From Albifimbria verrucaria (lineage: Eukaryota; Ascomycota; Sordariomycetes; Hypocreales; Stachybotryaceae), in the NCBI GenBank assembly GCA_020081605.1, contig JAHREC010000011.1, positions 186,001 through 250,000 on the forward strand: DNA of 64,000 nt, given 5' to 3'. The notes beneath the pieces are model-generated. The model was not told the origin of the DNA and did not search any database. It saw nothing but the letters and a program-made list of their open reading frames with translations. The position numbers and the translations under genes are program-made. This document shows positions 35,888 to 47,367 of the stretch, piece after piece (the stretch's first letter is position 1; each line of letters opens with the position of its first letter).

Positions 35888-37428
35888 CTAAGTAAGCAAC
35901 TTAGCCAGTCGAGCTGCGGCATCTTCATGATTCCATCTAACAACTTTTCTATCTTTACTCTCCTCCATCTTGATCGCCACGAATTCCTCCATGGCTTCCT
36001 TTTGTGCATCCGTCATATGCTCCAACCTAACCAGATGGTCTTGATGGCTGTTAGGTCCAAAAAGGTCTCGTCTAAGAATTTCCACCAGATAAAGTCAAAT
36101 GCCCAGCTCTTCCTAGCTGCATAATTGATCAACCAGGTCTCCTTCTCCCAACTCTCGCGCATTCGTTGCGAAAGCAATACCTTATCAGTCAGAGATACGT
36201 TTGTCATTCCATACTCGACATTTTGATCAGCCATCTTTCGTTCTTCGATTTCCAGAACGCGCAGAAAAGTTTGAAGCCGAGGCTCATATGCTTCTATCCA
36301 GTCACGGTATCCACCTCGCCACGATTCAGGCTCCTTCAGAAGCAACCACCAAGGTGGATCGTAGCAAAATCGTGCAGGTGCGGCGTATGCGAATTCCCAA
36401 TCAATAACGCCCACTATCCGCAGGTCTCTATCTAATAAGACGTTGGCTGGTCTGAAATCTTCAGAGAAGAGCATGAATCCATCTTGAGCATCATGCAATG
36501 CCGGTGCAAGGTCTCCTTCGTTAGCAAGCCTCCGAAAGAGGTGGCGTGAAACATACTTGTCCCGAGCATCGTCTTCATCCTCAATAGCATCATTGTGTTG
36601 GAATGCTAACTGAGCAGCGTGCATATAAGCCAGTGTTTTGTACCAGTCGTTTGCAGAATCACAAGGACTCGAGGGAGAATACTCTCGGGTGTATTAGTGT
36701 GGATGAGGATGTCATTAAAATTCATTGTTACAGGTCTCCCTCCCACGAACACGGCAGACGCCTCTGGCTTACTTTCTTCAACCAACGAGCCAATACGGGG
36801 CAACCTTAGTGAAGACAGCTGAAGTAGAATGTTGGCCATCTGAGAATACAGATACTCGAGCTTATCCTCTTTGATATCGGGATTTAGTACTGGAGGCTCA
36901 TGAGCTGGTCGTAGAGGATCGAGCAGCTCCTGGGACATATTTTGATAGTGGTCAATATACTCCATAATAATGAATGGGCCCAGCCCTGATGGGTTTTCGG
37001 CTGCCGTTCCATAATGATATACCTTGGGTACAGGAATGCTGGTATTGGCGGCCACAAAGCGCATCGTGGCTACTTCATATCGTATTTTCTCCTCGGGAAG
37101 TGCAACCATGCCTGTTCTCGGGTAAATGAACTATTCCACGCCGAGGGTCGAATTACTTACCATGAATAGGAACCCTCATAATTACCGATGAGGCATCCTT
37201 ATACTCAAGACGGTATATCATATTGTATCCGCCTTTAATAGCCGGGTGCATCACTTCCGCTTGGCCTTCCTTGTATTTCAAGATCAAGTCGCCAACGGCA
37301 CGATATATCTCCTTTGAACGAGCGGACGCAACCCAATCGTCTGCCCTGTTTTCGAGAGCTTCCCAGATCAAGTCATCCTTGTCCATGCTTAAGTACCTGG
37401 GCTTGAAGTTCATTGCATTGCCATCCAT
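35888..37428 (-). CDS. Aminoglycoside phosphotransferase-fold (APH/ChoK-like) protein, two frameshifts
   Basis: Fungal APH family with kinase fold. Seen: GGYNMIYRLEYKDASSVIMRV (nucleotide-binding strand with Arg in the Lys position), an E in KIRYEVATM, GPFIIMEYID (hinge), FSEDFRPANVLLD (catalytic loop, with H-x-D replaced by S-E-D), and VGVIDWEFAYAAP (the DxE/DFG-equivalent metal site). Intron about 37112-37160. The frame breaks twice by one base, at 36663-36664 and in the A5 run 36059-36063. Corrected length is 1494 nt (497 aa). Without the canonical catalytic loop His, activity is uncertain. Such proteins are abundant and mostly uncharacterised in fungi. Confidence 0.78.
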
Positions 37429-38639
37429 TTCTTTCTTGCTTCCTGTCACGCTGCCACTGATGACCTAGCTGTCGTAATCTTTAGTCCAGCGGGAAAATGT
37501 AGAAATCAATTATGAAGGAAAATGCATACGTGAGAAGCTGCTTGGTATCTGAGATGTGGGGATGAAGACATTTGCTAACACGGAACCCGGTTGGGAATGG
37601 CGTCACTTATATCAGGATCATAGCTGCACGGTTAAAGAAGCCATCGCATTCTGTGTGTTTTCTTGTTGTAAATGGAAAGAATGTGGATGAGAGGCAAGCA
37701 TCAGAAGATGGGCTTAAGAACAAACTGATAATCTCATGGTGGCAGCTCAATGCCTCGTGTAAAGCTTCTACCCCGCCAAACCAGCCTTGTGCTTGGTGGC
37801 ATGCGCAAAGCTGTGGATTGCCCGATGATTTGCCGAATTTTTGGCTGGCTCTGATTGATAATTGTCTCGTGTGTAACGTTGAGGGACACTTAATGGTTGC
37901 ATTGGCAATGCAAGTTGGGTTTAACTTGGTCTACAGTTTTATATCGACGTAAGTATTCTTGTTGAATCAAAGAGATATGTTGTGCGCCATCAATTTCTCC
38001 TAGAGCATGCTGAACACTTGATCTGCTGCGGCGCCCGGAGCTCTTCTCGTTGGGCTCCGCCTGGGATTTGCTCAAGCCTGAGTCCCACGACGATCCAGTA
38101 CCAGAGCGTCCATCAGAACAGGTGCAAATCCGGAATCAGCAACTGCCTAGAAATCAAACCCCTGACCTCAGGAGTGGCTGCTACAACCATCCTGCTGGTC
38201 TAAAGGAATGGTCGAAGATGATTCGTCGAGTGGGACAGGATGGCACAGGCTTTAATTCCTGGCGCGCAGCATGCAGCCTGCTTACCGTCACACAGCATTC
38301 CAACACGGCGATGTTCTTTTGACGCAAAAGCCACTCCATGCTGCCATGACAGCGGCCATTTTAAACCGCCATCGAATTAACAGTGGTTGCTCCGGCGTTC
38401 CTCGCGCGGTATTAACATAACTCCGTGGCCTATTGCCGAGTTCTTAGCCACTTGATAGTTCCCGTGAACTTATTCTGTCTCGTATTCGGATGTCTAAGGC
38501 TGGCGAGAACTATATATGAGTAGAGGAGCTCTTATGGGTTCAAGAGCTACACTAAGCGTGAATTGCATCCCCGACATTCCTACACCCACAACTTTGCTTA
38601 CTGGCATTTTCTGTTGACCTCTGTTCAAAGCCAATCATT
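37429..38639. other. Intergenic region upstream of the alcohol dehydrogenase
   Basis: Divergent promoter interval between the APH-like gene and the dehydrogenase. A TATATAT box is at 38511-38517. Frames at 37572-37952 and 38050-38322 lack motifs. Confidence 0.4.
38511..38517 (+). promoter_or_regulatory. TATA-like box of the alcohol dehydrogenase
   Basis: TATATAT about 125 bp upstream of the ATG at 38640. Confidence 0.4.
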
Positions 38640-39790
38640 ATGGAACTTCCTCAAAGTTACAAGCAGGCTGTCTTCAATGAGCTGGGCGGGTCGCTGAGTA
38701 TCGAGGAAGTAGAGCTGAAACTGCCGAATAATGGCGAGGTTCTCGTCAAAGTTGAAGCTTGCGGAGTATGTCACTCCGAGGTATTTGCGCAGCACAATGT
38801 GTTTGGTGGAGGCTTCCCAAAAGTACCTGGTCATGAACTTATTGGTAGAGTGGTCGCCGTTGGTGGTAACGTCACAGGCTGGCAGGTGGGAGACCGGATA
38901 GGCGGAGGGTACCATGGCGGACACGATGGTGTCTGTGATGCGTGTATTATGGGCCTGCCGCAAATGTGCGAGCCCTACATTGTCAACGGCGTGACTCGAG
39001 ATGGCGGCTGTAAGTCATTCCCAGACTGCTTCGCAGACAACAGTCATTGGTTACAGAGAACTAAAGAGCATTGCCAGTCGCGGAATACTGCATCTTGCGT
39101 GCAGAAGCAGGCGTTCGGGTGCCAGACGAGGTTGACGCAGCCAAATGTGCGCCTTTACTCTGCGCAGGCGTGACCGTATTCAATGCCATACGATCTGCCA
39201 ATCTCCAACCTGGAGACACTGTGGCCGTGCAGGGCATCGGAGGCCTCGGCCACTTGGCAGTGCAGGTTGCGAGGAAGATGGGCTACCGGGTCGTGGCTAT
39301 TTCGCGCGGGCCCGAAAAAGAAATGGCCGCCAAAGAGCTTGGTGCGCACGATTATATTGACTCGGGCGCTGTTGATGCCGGAGCCGCATTGCGAGATCTC
39401 GGCTATGCCAAGCTTGTTCTCACCACTGCTATGGCTACTGATGCCATGGCACCTCTCATCAAGGGAATTGGCATTTTGGAAAGCTCGTCATTTTGAGTGT
39501 TCCTGAGAACGGTCAAATTACTGTGAACTCCAACGAGATGATAATGCGCGGCATCTCGGTGCAGTCGTGGCCGGTTGGAAACTGCCACGATTCAGAAAAA
39601 GCCATCAAATTTGCCCATTTTCAGGGTGTGAATTGCGATATTGAAACCTTTCCGTTGGAACGGGCCCAAGAAGCCTTTGGTAAGCAGGATCTTTTTTCAA
39701 CGCCATTTTCTAAAACCTCATGGCTGACCGGTTCTAGAAAAGATGTTGAGTGGGCAAGTGCGCTTCCGAGCCGTTCTCACCATGGAGTAA
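38640..39790 (+). CDS. Zinc-dependent alcohol dehydrogenase (MDR superfamily), one frameshift
   Basis: Cytosolic NAD(P)-dependent alcohol/aldehyde oxidoreductase. Catalytic zinc ligands: ACGVCHSE (Cys about residue 42) and PGHELIG (His-Glu about 66). The structural zinc site is HDGVCDACIMGLPQMC, with Asp in place of the first Cys, as in several fungal homologues. The nucleotide fold is GIGGLGHLAVQ (about 174). Introns about 39010-39077 and 39680-39737, GT-AG. One base is missing in the GG at 39478-39479; the C-terminal part continues KLVILSVPENGQ in another frame and ends RFRAVLTME. Corrected length is 1026 nt (341 aa). Confidence 0.85.
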
Positions 39791-39991
39791 GGGTGGACAC
39801 TGTTGGTAGCTCGATGCGGATATTATCTTATTACATGCCATCATTTCTGTTTTGGAGGCCATGTTCTGTATTTATTTCGGTGGAGAGCTCCAGCGTCCAC
39901 TCGAATGCCACTAATACTAAACCGAGAATACCGGCCCCTAAGCCATAATACCAGACTCTCTTCGAGCTGCCCATGTAAGCCTGTGCGATTT

Positions 39992-40664
39992 CTATCCATA
40001 CCTACAAGGACTTGGTAGCCCTGATCTTACGAACTTGGCTGGCGAATGCGAATGCATGGCCCTCAGTAGATCTCCTACCAGTCGCACATCCGAGATTGTA
40101 GACAAGTTGGCGTTAAATTGTGCATTGGACATAACTGCAGTAACTATTAATCCCCACGTGAAGCTAAGCGTACTAATGAGAGAGAAGGCGGCATTCGCAT
40201 ATTTCGCCTCTGATTCGGGCAAAGCGGCCAATATTCCTGGCAGCAAACTGGAAGTGGTTGTGCTTAATCCTATGGCAGTGATTATCTGAAGGATAATCCA
40301 TGTAGTGTTGCCTCTGGATAGACCATGTTAAATAAACAACTCAATCCCGGGCTGGCAAGAGAGAATGCCGCCGGCACCAACGCCCTGGATTGCTCAGCCG
40401 GAAATCGGCATAGCCGGATTGACAGCGCCTTCATCAAGGGCGCTTCCAACGATGAATAACGTGATGGACGTCATGGTTGGTATTTTCCGATTTCTGATAG
40501 TGGTCAGCTGGTCAAACAATGGTTGCAAGGCCGAGGAAGCAAGCATGAATGAGTTTGCAATCCCAGGTGTACTCGGCTGCGTCACCGATGCTATCGATAA
40601 TAGTTGGTATAGTGGGAGGAATTATTCTAACATTGAGAGCAGCTTAAAAACCAAGAAGACTTAA
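39992..40664 (-). pseudogene. MFS drug-type transporter relic lacking its middle
   Basis: The minus strand first shows an N-terminal part of a 14-TM type transporter: TPGIANSFMLASSALQPLFDQL, then MTSITLFIVGSA and, after a TGA at a normally Arg position, AIQGVGAGGI. Within about 100 bp it jumps to the C-terminal part: LPGILAALPESEAKYANAAF, LSFTWGLIVTAVMSNAQF and ISD. The central eight or so helices are missing. The TGA fits CGA to TGA. A genuine pseudogene. Confidence 0.65.
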
Positions 40665-41142
40665 AGTAGCAATTACTTTTCAGCAGTGTAAGCCCTTCTC
40701 AGGAAAAAGATCTACAGTCTGCTGTGCTGAGCATGTTGATGGCTTGGTGTCTTCGATTAACGCTTGAGATGGCAAGCTTCCCAGAAAAAAGTTGGAAAGT
40801 TCGTACCTGAATTTATCACACTGGCCTCAGCCGTATTGACAGCAACGCATGGATTTAACAACGGGTCGTTCTTGTAAGTGAACACTGATTGAGTTTGCAG
40901 GCGGTACGTCGTTGCCACCTAGTTGGAAAACTTCCCAGTTCGCAGCATAGTCGGTAATCAAGAAAGTATCAAAATTGAATAATCTTATCCACCTCATTGC
41001 ACTTGAACTAAGTGCTGTCCAGTTTGTTACATTATGAAGCTTACCAATGCAATTGAGTATGTATGTGTAGATCTTCTTTGGATACAACTATATAAAACGC
41101 ACTTCTTACGTTAGGTACCATTTAACTGACTACCTAGTGCGA
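40665..41142. other. Gap before GMC oxidoreductase
   Basis: An 86-codon minus frame (40827-41087) has no recognised motif. Confidence 0.3.
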
Positions 41143-43198
41143 CTACTTATCTTTCCACGTAGCTTTCACCATGTCAGCGCACCTCTCTGCCACCACCATC
41201 ACGGGTGCCATTGTATGGCAGCTAGGGATCTTGGGAAACACGCTTGTGTCGGCAATTCTGAGGTTGTTGAATCCATAGACACGGAGCGACTGATCAACGA
41301 CGCCCAATGTCTTATCCTTGGACATGGGACAGGTCCCAGCGAAATGTAGACTCGTGTGGCTGACTATTTTCATGTACTCGTCAATCTCTTGATCCGACAC
41401 ATCTTCCCAAGTCTTTGGTTCCATGCCTGAGCCTGACGATTGTGCCGGCTTCGACACCATGTAACTACTTGGAAAAGATTTCTCCCACCTGTTAAGCGGA
41501 GTGGGGTCTTGCCCAGGAGCAAAAGCAAGTTTGATAGGATAAGGATAGCTAGAGTGTTGGAATATATCAGCGAGTCGCATCGTGAAACGGACAGCCAATC
41601 TCGCCGACGCTATGTCATGTTCATTATTGAGCAAGGGATAAGTTATACGGGGTTGTGCTAGTGCATCAGTGCTAGCGAGCTCTACCCGGCCCGAACCGCG
41701 TGGCTGGACTAGAGTAGGGTGCAAGGATATCAGTGGCATGCCTTCAACGGCTCTCTCAACAGCGCTATTGGGCATTATCATGATTTCAATATCCGGTACG
41801 TTATGTGGAAGTGAACCATCTAGGTTGCTATTCCCATTCTCATCTTCAAAAGTCCTGACATGCATGGAGGCCTTGTCAATGGCGTCGGTGCGCAAGTACA
41901 GAGTGGTTGTAAGGGCCGTGAACCCGACGAGGCCTTTCCCGAAAAACAGCCAAAGTAAAATATACCAGAATCCCCAAATAGATTGGAGTATATGGAAGGT
42001 TTCCTTTCTTGGGAGTTCCAGCATAATAGGGATGCTGTAATGATCCCACAGGGTGACACCAACTGGTAGGTCGACGGTGAAAGGGATATCAAATTGTTCC
42101 GAAGAGGCCTTTGGTCCAATGCCACTCAAGAGAAGAAGTTGAGGGGTACAGATAGCCCCTGAACAGATGATGACCTCTCGTTTCGCTTTGGCAAAGAGTT
42201 CCCTTTGTGGATCTTTGGATGACCGAAAATAAACGCCAGTAGCAAGCCCCGTTTGCGCGTTGGTCTCTAGGCGGGATGCAGTGGCACCAGTGCAGATGGT
42301 AAGGCGTTCACGTCGCTGAGTTACTATTTTCTTGCTAAGGTATGCCGAGAGTGCCGAGATTCGCTGTCCGTGTTTGTCGATAGCCGCATCAAGAGTGAAT
42401 GAGCCCATGGCCGGTGCAGCAGGATCATTGAGGTCGTTTTCAGGCCGCAGACCAAGTTCTTCAGCAGCTTTGTCAATACTGAAACACAAGAATAAGAACG
42501 AATCCAAGGATTCACGATTATACATCGGGAGTTGGTGGCTTACTATGATGTCCACTTAAACGGGTATTGGTACTGTCGTAGCTCAATGGGGCCTGCTCAT
42601 GCTGATTAGGGTATGATTTATTTCTGGGGCTAAGTCTCCCAGAAAATACCTGCGTGACCTCTGAAATCAGAATTTGGATGACAAATGGCGTTTTCAATGC
42701 GTTGAAAGTACGGTTCCATCTTCTCGTAAGTCCACTCGTTGAGGCCCATTTCAGACCAGGCAGCGTAGTCTCCTGGATAGCCACGAGTCCACAACATCCC
42801 GTTCATGCGTGTAGCACTCCCTATCCCTTCCACTGCCCAGAGTTTATTCCTCCTTCCATTAGCACCGGGCATCGGATCAGACCAACGGTCGCTCTGAACT
42901 TGAAGAATGTCACCGAGGAACATGTTCTGGCTGATAAGTGGCATACGTGAGATGATGTTGTCCTTAGTGTGGCCTTTCTCGATTACAAGGACTGAAACAT
43001 CATGATCCTCTGACAGGCGCGATGCGATCACACAACCAGCGGTCCCACCTATGTGTGCACAAGTATTAATTAAGAGAAGCTTCCTGGAGGGAAAGATGTA
43101 GAGCTAGGTGACACAGTACCTCCCACAATCACGTAGTCGTAACATTTACCATCGACTTGTGAAGGCTCGTGTTCTGGGTAAGAAGTAAAAGGCCACAT
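41143..43198 (-). CDS. GMC family FAD-dependent oxidoreductase, intact
   Basis: Glucose-methanol-choline oxidoreductase that oxidises an alcohol with FAD. Seen: YDYVIVGGGTAGCVIASRLSE (FAD-binding GxGxxG, split by the first intron), a GSATRMNGMLWTRG segment (GMC signature 1 region), GAICTPQLLLLSGIGP (signature 2), and the C-terminal catalytic HFAGTCPM and SCHTMAPVMVVAERC. Introns at about 43049-43119, 42593-42649 and 42479-42543 are all GT-AG. The four exons total 1863 nt (620 aa) without any frameshift. No signal peptide (MWPFTSYPEH...), so probably intracellular or peroxisomal. Substrate unknown; aryl-alcohol or choline dehydrogenase-like enzymes are nearest by eye. Confidence 0.88.
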
Positions 43199-45388
43199 TC
43201 TAGATAGGTGTGAGAGAATGGTTTTGATCTGACGTGATTCTCGGGTAGTGATTGTTATGTGTACTTGCTATCATGTTACAACTAAAAGAAGAAGGTGGCG
43301 AGAGTAGCACGCTTCAATAGCCAAGGGGATACAAGGAACTGCCAGAATATGCAAGTAACGAAGAGTTACAACAAGTTCAGTATCTTTCCTGTCTGTCCGA
43401 TGTGATATAATCATATTTTTAACATTTTTTCACGAACCATAACGCGATATCATGGAGTGTCAGCGCAGGGTCACAATGTTGCTTTATGCGTCCTTCGCCC
43501 CCACGCCAACAACTGTTGGTTGATGGGTGTCAGATAAAACCAACGCGAGCTGTAGGAGTACCCAACACCCGGGATGTTATTACCATGGGTCAAACAGCTG
43601 CATCGTACTGGCCAATAACTCAAGAGCACTCTTCTTCTGGTCTGACACCGCCAGACTCGTCTCAATGCATCATGACTAATGCAGTATTACCTCTAACCTT
43701 GCTTACCCGGTTGTCCGTCAATACTCGGGCCGCATGCCCGTCACTGGAAGCTTCACTGCGTCAGGGGTGCTTGAAACCCAGCCCTGCACAAGCCGGTGAT
43801 AAAATTGCGTATAACCGATCTAAACGTTCTGTGCTTGGAGCTGTTGGCCGAAAGGGTCGAATTGAAACAGCCGATGTGGGCTGGGGGCAGCTTGGTGAGT
43901 GGCGCATATCAATAGCTAGGTATGTTTGGCTGAGCCTCATTCCGGCCAAGGCAGCCCATAATGCCAGGTAGATAGATATTGGGGAATACAGCAAAATCAT
44001 GGAGTAGAACATGGCCTGCATAAAGCAATATCAGACGGTCACCAGGGGCAATCACTTATCAAGATTGTGATTATAGATGGGCATTTCGAGCTGAACAGAC
44101 TTATATCAGCGTATCCTGAGCTGCAAGCTTGCCAAATGGGATGGGTACCAATTCGGATGCAGAGATGGCACAAGGTACCCATCACAGGTGCAATCCGGGC
44201 ATTCGTACCGACGTCTAAAACAAGTTGCAATAGCAGTCAATAGCAATCTTTGTCGGGTTGGTTTCCAAAAGAAAGGGCAGACAAAGTAGATGAACTGAGA
44301 CGTCCCACTAGTAACCCTGCATAGGTTAGACCACACCTACTCTTTATTACAGGGTAGGCCACAATGACTAGGCGCAGTCGATATCTATCAACGCTCACGC
44401 AACCTGCATTGAAGCATCGAATATTCTTCAGCAATGAATTTTATGTGTATTTACAGCTAGTTTATCATAACCTAGAAGCCTTCTATTAAGATTTAGGCAG
44501 GTTTATCTCATTGAATATCCGAAAGCTCTGATTAAGTATTAAATAAAGACCTGTTCCAGTTAAACCAAGAAAAAGTCAATAATTTGATTAGCTAGCAAAC
44601 TGGCTATTAATAAAAGTCTCAGTAGTTAGTAATTGTGAAAAGATCTATCAAATAATGCTCTTTTGACGGAGGCTTGTGAACATGATTTTCGCAAGTGTCT
44701 CTGTCACAGGGAACCTGAACCTTGGCCTTCATGATCGAGAGAACAGCCCGCGAGTAATTCAAAATGACATGAGAAACAGCTCGAAATTAACTGCTGGTCA
44801 TGAAACGCGTTTGGTATTATATTCTGGTGCTCAAGAATCAGTTCCGTCCAGCTTATGGCTGCTAGTGCCTTGTTATAGCACCCGTCAATTAAGTAAAGGG
44901 AAATTACCCAGGGATGCCGATGCGCCGTTGATCCTTTGCGGAGGTATAAGAGCCTGTTGAACATGGCTAGGACCTTGTTTAGATAAATGACTCAGGCATG
45001 GGTTAATCTTTTTCCAATTGAGCCATCCAGCAATTCAAGGACGAGGCTTAGGTCCATGTGGGAAGCGCGCTACGCTACTAGTTAAGAGGCCGTCATATAG
45101 ACGATTTAACATTGCCTGTCGATCCAATCATGCCGTCTAAGCGGAGGTTGCGGGGTTGACGGGCTAGCCAGGGTCACATTCTCCTCAAATTTAGGCAGTC
45201 TGGCCGGCTCTTGTGGAGACTGGGATGATTCGGCTTCGGGAGCGGTACATGGACCCCAGACATTCCCCATGGCAGCTCTAGGACACATCGAAAATACCGA
45301 GGCAATGTCATGCTTGGCTCACAAGTATATATTCGCCCGAAACGTCTGCCCTGCGCCAGGTCACTCCATGGTCGATCAAGCTGGCACC
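43199..45388. other. 2.2-kb stretch without a supportable gene
   Basis: A 161-codon plus frame (43486-43971) lacks any family motif and overlaps an 86-codon hydrophobic minus frame. 44450-44650 is AT-rich. The right part is the tannase promoter. Confidence 0.4.
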
Positions 45389-46952
45389 ATGAAAGCTGCT
45401 TTCTACTCATCCTTGCTGTTGGCTTCAGCGGTGTCGGGGTCATGCTCCTTCGCCAAAAGATGCTCGTCTCTTGCTGAAGCGCTTGTGGAAAAGACGTCCA
45501 GCACGACAATAAATTTCACAAAGTATGTCGGGGCGGGAACTAACGTCAGCATACCTTCCACGCATCCAACATGCGAAAGTGTGAACTCCGCCTTTGACTT
45601 TAGTTTCTGCCGAGTTAGCCTGGTAGCTCATACTGGCCCCGAGAGCAATGTCAGCATTGAGACGTGGCTGCCTTTGAATTGGACTGGCCGGTTCCTGAGC
45701 ACAGGCAATGGCGGGTTGGGCGGTTGCATTGGCTACTCTGACATGGCTTATGCTGTTGAGAGAGGGTTTGCCGCCGTTGGAACCAACAATGGTCATGACG
45801 GGAACGTGGGTCGTCCGTTTTACAACAAGCCCGGAGTTATTGAGGACTTTGCCTATCGAGCAGTTCACACAGGTGTGGTGTTGGGAAACAGATTACTGAA
45901 GCGCTGTACGGGAGGAAACATACCAAGTCTTATTACCTTGGATGTTCAACCGGTGGTCGCCAGGATTTATGGAGGCTCAAAGGTTCCCTGAAGACTTTGA
46001 TGGCATTGTAGCCGGAGCACCTGCATTTGATTTCACCGGGTTGCAGTCCTCATCAGCATGGTACTACAATATTGTCGGGACACCAAGTTCACCCACATTT
46101 CTTACTCGAGACTTGTGGCGGTTGGTTCTTGAAGATACCTTGAGGCAGTGCGATGGTCTTGACGGACATGTGGATACGGTCATCGAGGATCCAGATCTTT
46201 GCCACTACCGTCCAGAGAGACTGCTATGCAGCGCCAACCAAACCACGAACTGCCTAACTGGTGTGCAGGCAGAGACAGTCCGCAGAGTTTACTCTCCACT
46301 GTATGACAAGTATGGTGAACTGGTTTATCCTCGAATGCAGCCAGGAGCTGAATCGTCGGCCATCCTTTGGAACGGTAGACCCTTTGCATATGCCCTTGAA
46401 TGGTGGCAGTATGTAGTTTACAATGACCCTTCCTTTGACGGTAATATGACACTGGATGACATCGAGGCGGCTAGAAACGCTGAAACATATGGTATTGACG
46501 CTTTCGATGGCAATCTCTCCGGGGTTAAGGACTTTGGTACCAAGATTCTTCACTACCATGGTCTTCAGGACAACCTCATTACAAGCGACAATTCCGCCCG
46601 CTACTACAACCTTGTATCACGGACTATGCAGCTGAGATCAGAAGAGCTCGACAACTTCTATCGGTATTTCCGCATTTCTGGTATGGCTCACTGCTCTGGT
46701 GGTACTGGGGCATATAATATTGGAAACCAAGCGTGGGGATTGGCGGGCGAGCAGCCCGAGGAGAATGTGTTGGCGGCCATTGTGCAATGGGTCGAGGAAG
46801 GCGAGGCGCCCGAGTACGTGTTGGGTACAGCTTACGCGGGGACAAGTAGGGATGAAATTAAATTTCAACGGCGGCATTGCAAGTATCCTCTGCGGAACGT
46901 GTATAAAGGAAGCGGAGATGCCAACTCGGCAGATAGTTGGGAGTGTATTTAG
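45389..46952 (+). CDS. Tannase / feruloyl esterase family secreted esterase, two frameshifts
   Basis: Secreted serine esterase that hydrolyses galloyl or feruloyl esters of plant polymers. The start at 45389 gives a signal peptide (MKAAFYSSLLLASAVSGSC). Seen: LSTGNGGLGGCI, VGTNNGHDG, then the nucleophile motif GCSTGGRQ, FPEDFDGIVAGAPAFD, the catalytic Asp in HGLQDNLI and the catalytic His in GMAHCSGG; the paired CS and HC fit the tannase CS-D-HC motif. Two one-base losses (near 45901 and 45963-45964) place the nucleophile motif in a third frame between the two long frames. Corrected length is 1566 nt (521 aa), single exon. Confidence 0.88.
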
Positions 46953-47367
46953 CAGCAAACCTAGGTAGTCGATAACATTTTATGCATAGTAATGCTCATG
47001 TCTTCGTACCAAATAACCATTTCACAGGAATAATCGAGTCAACGCCAGGGTAGGCGTCAGTCTTGGTTGTAGTGGATTATGAGCAGAAAAGAGATGCGGA
47101 CTGTGCAGGAGAAAATCTTGTCTGAAGATATCTCTTTGAGGCCAAGAAGGACCGAGTTAGTGATGGTGGTCTCGACTTGGAGCTAGCGCAAGCCGTTTCT
47201 ATTATCACTGGTAAATGATTTGTATTTTTCGTTTACTAAATACACGAATATGTGCAAGCTAAACAATACTGTCCCTCTGCATCACATCCTGAAAGAGGAT
47301 ATGACTGTTACAAGGTGCCTTTGGCCAACTATCTTTCCCAAAAACAAGAGCATGTTCTAAGAATTGC
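46953..47367. other. Convergent intergenic region
   Basis: 3' ends of the tannase and peroxidase genes face each other here. No gene seen. Confidence 0.4.

Noticed and set aside
37572..38322. Two plus frames of 126 and 90 codons
   Set aside because: No motifs, and they lie in the dehydrogenase promoter interval.
42466..42660. Apparent breaks in the GMC gene
   Set aside because: Two short GT-AG introns account for them; the spliced gene is intact.
43486..43971. 161-codon plus frame
   Set aside because: Clean ATG but no domain or signal peptide, and competing frames on the other strand; not supportable as a gene.
45440..45868. 142-codon minus frame opposite the tannase
   Set aside because: Antisense shadow of a clearly supported gene.
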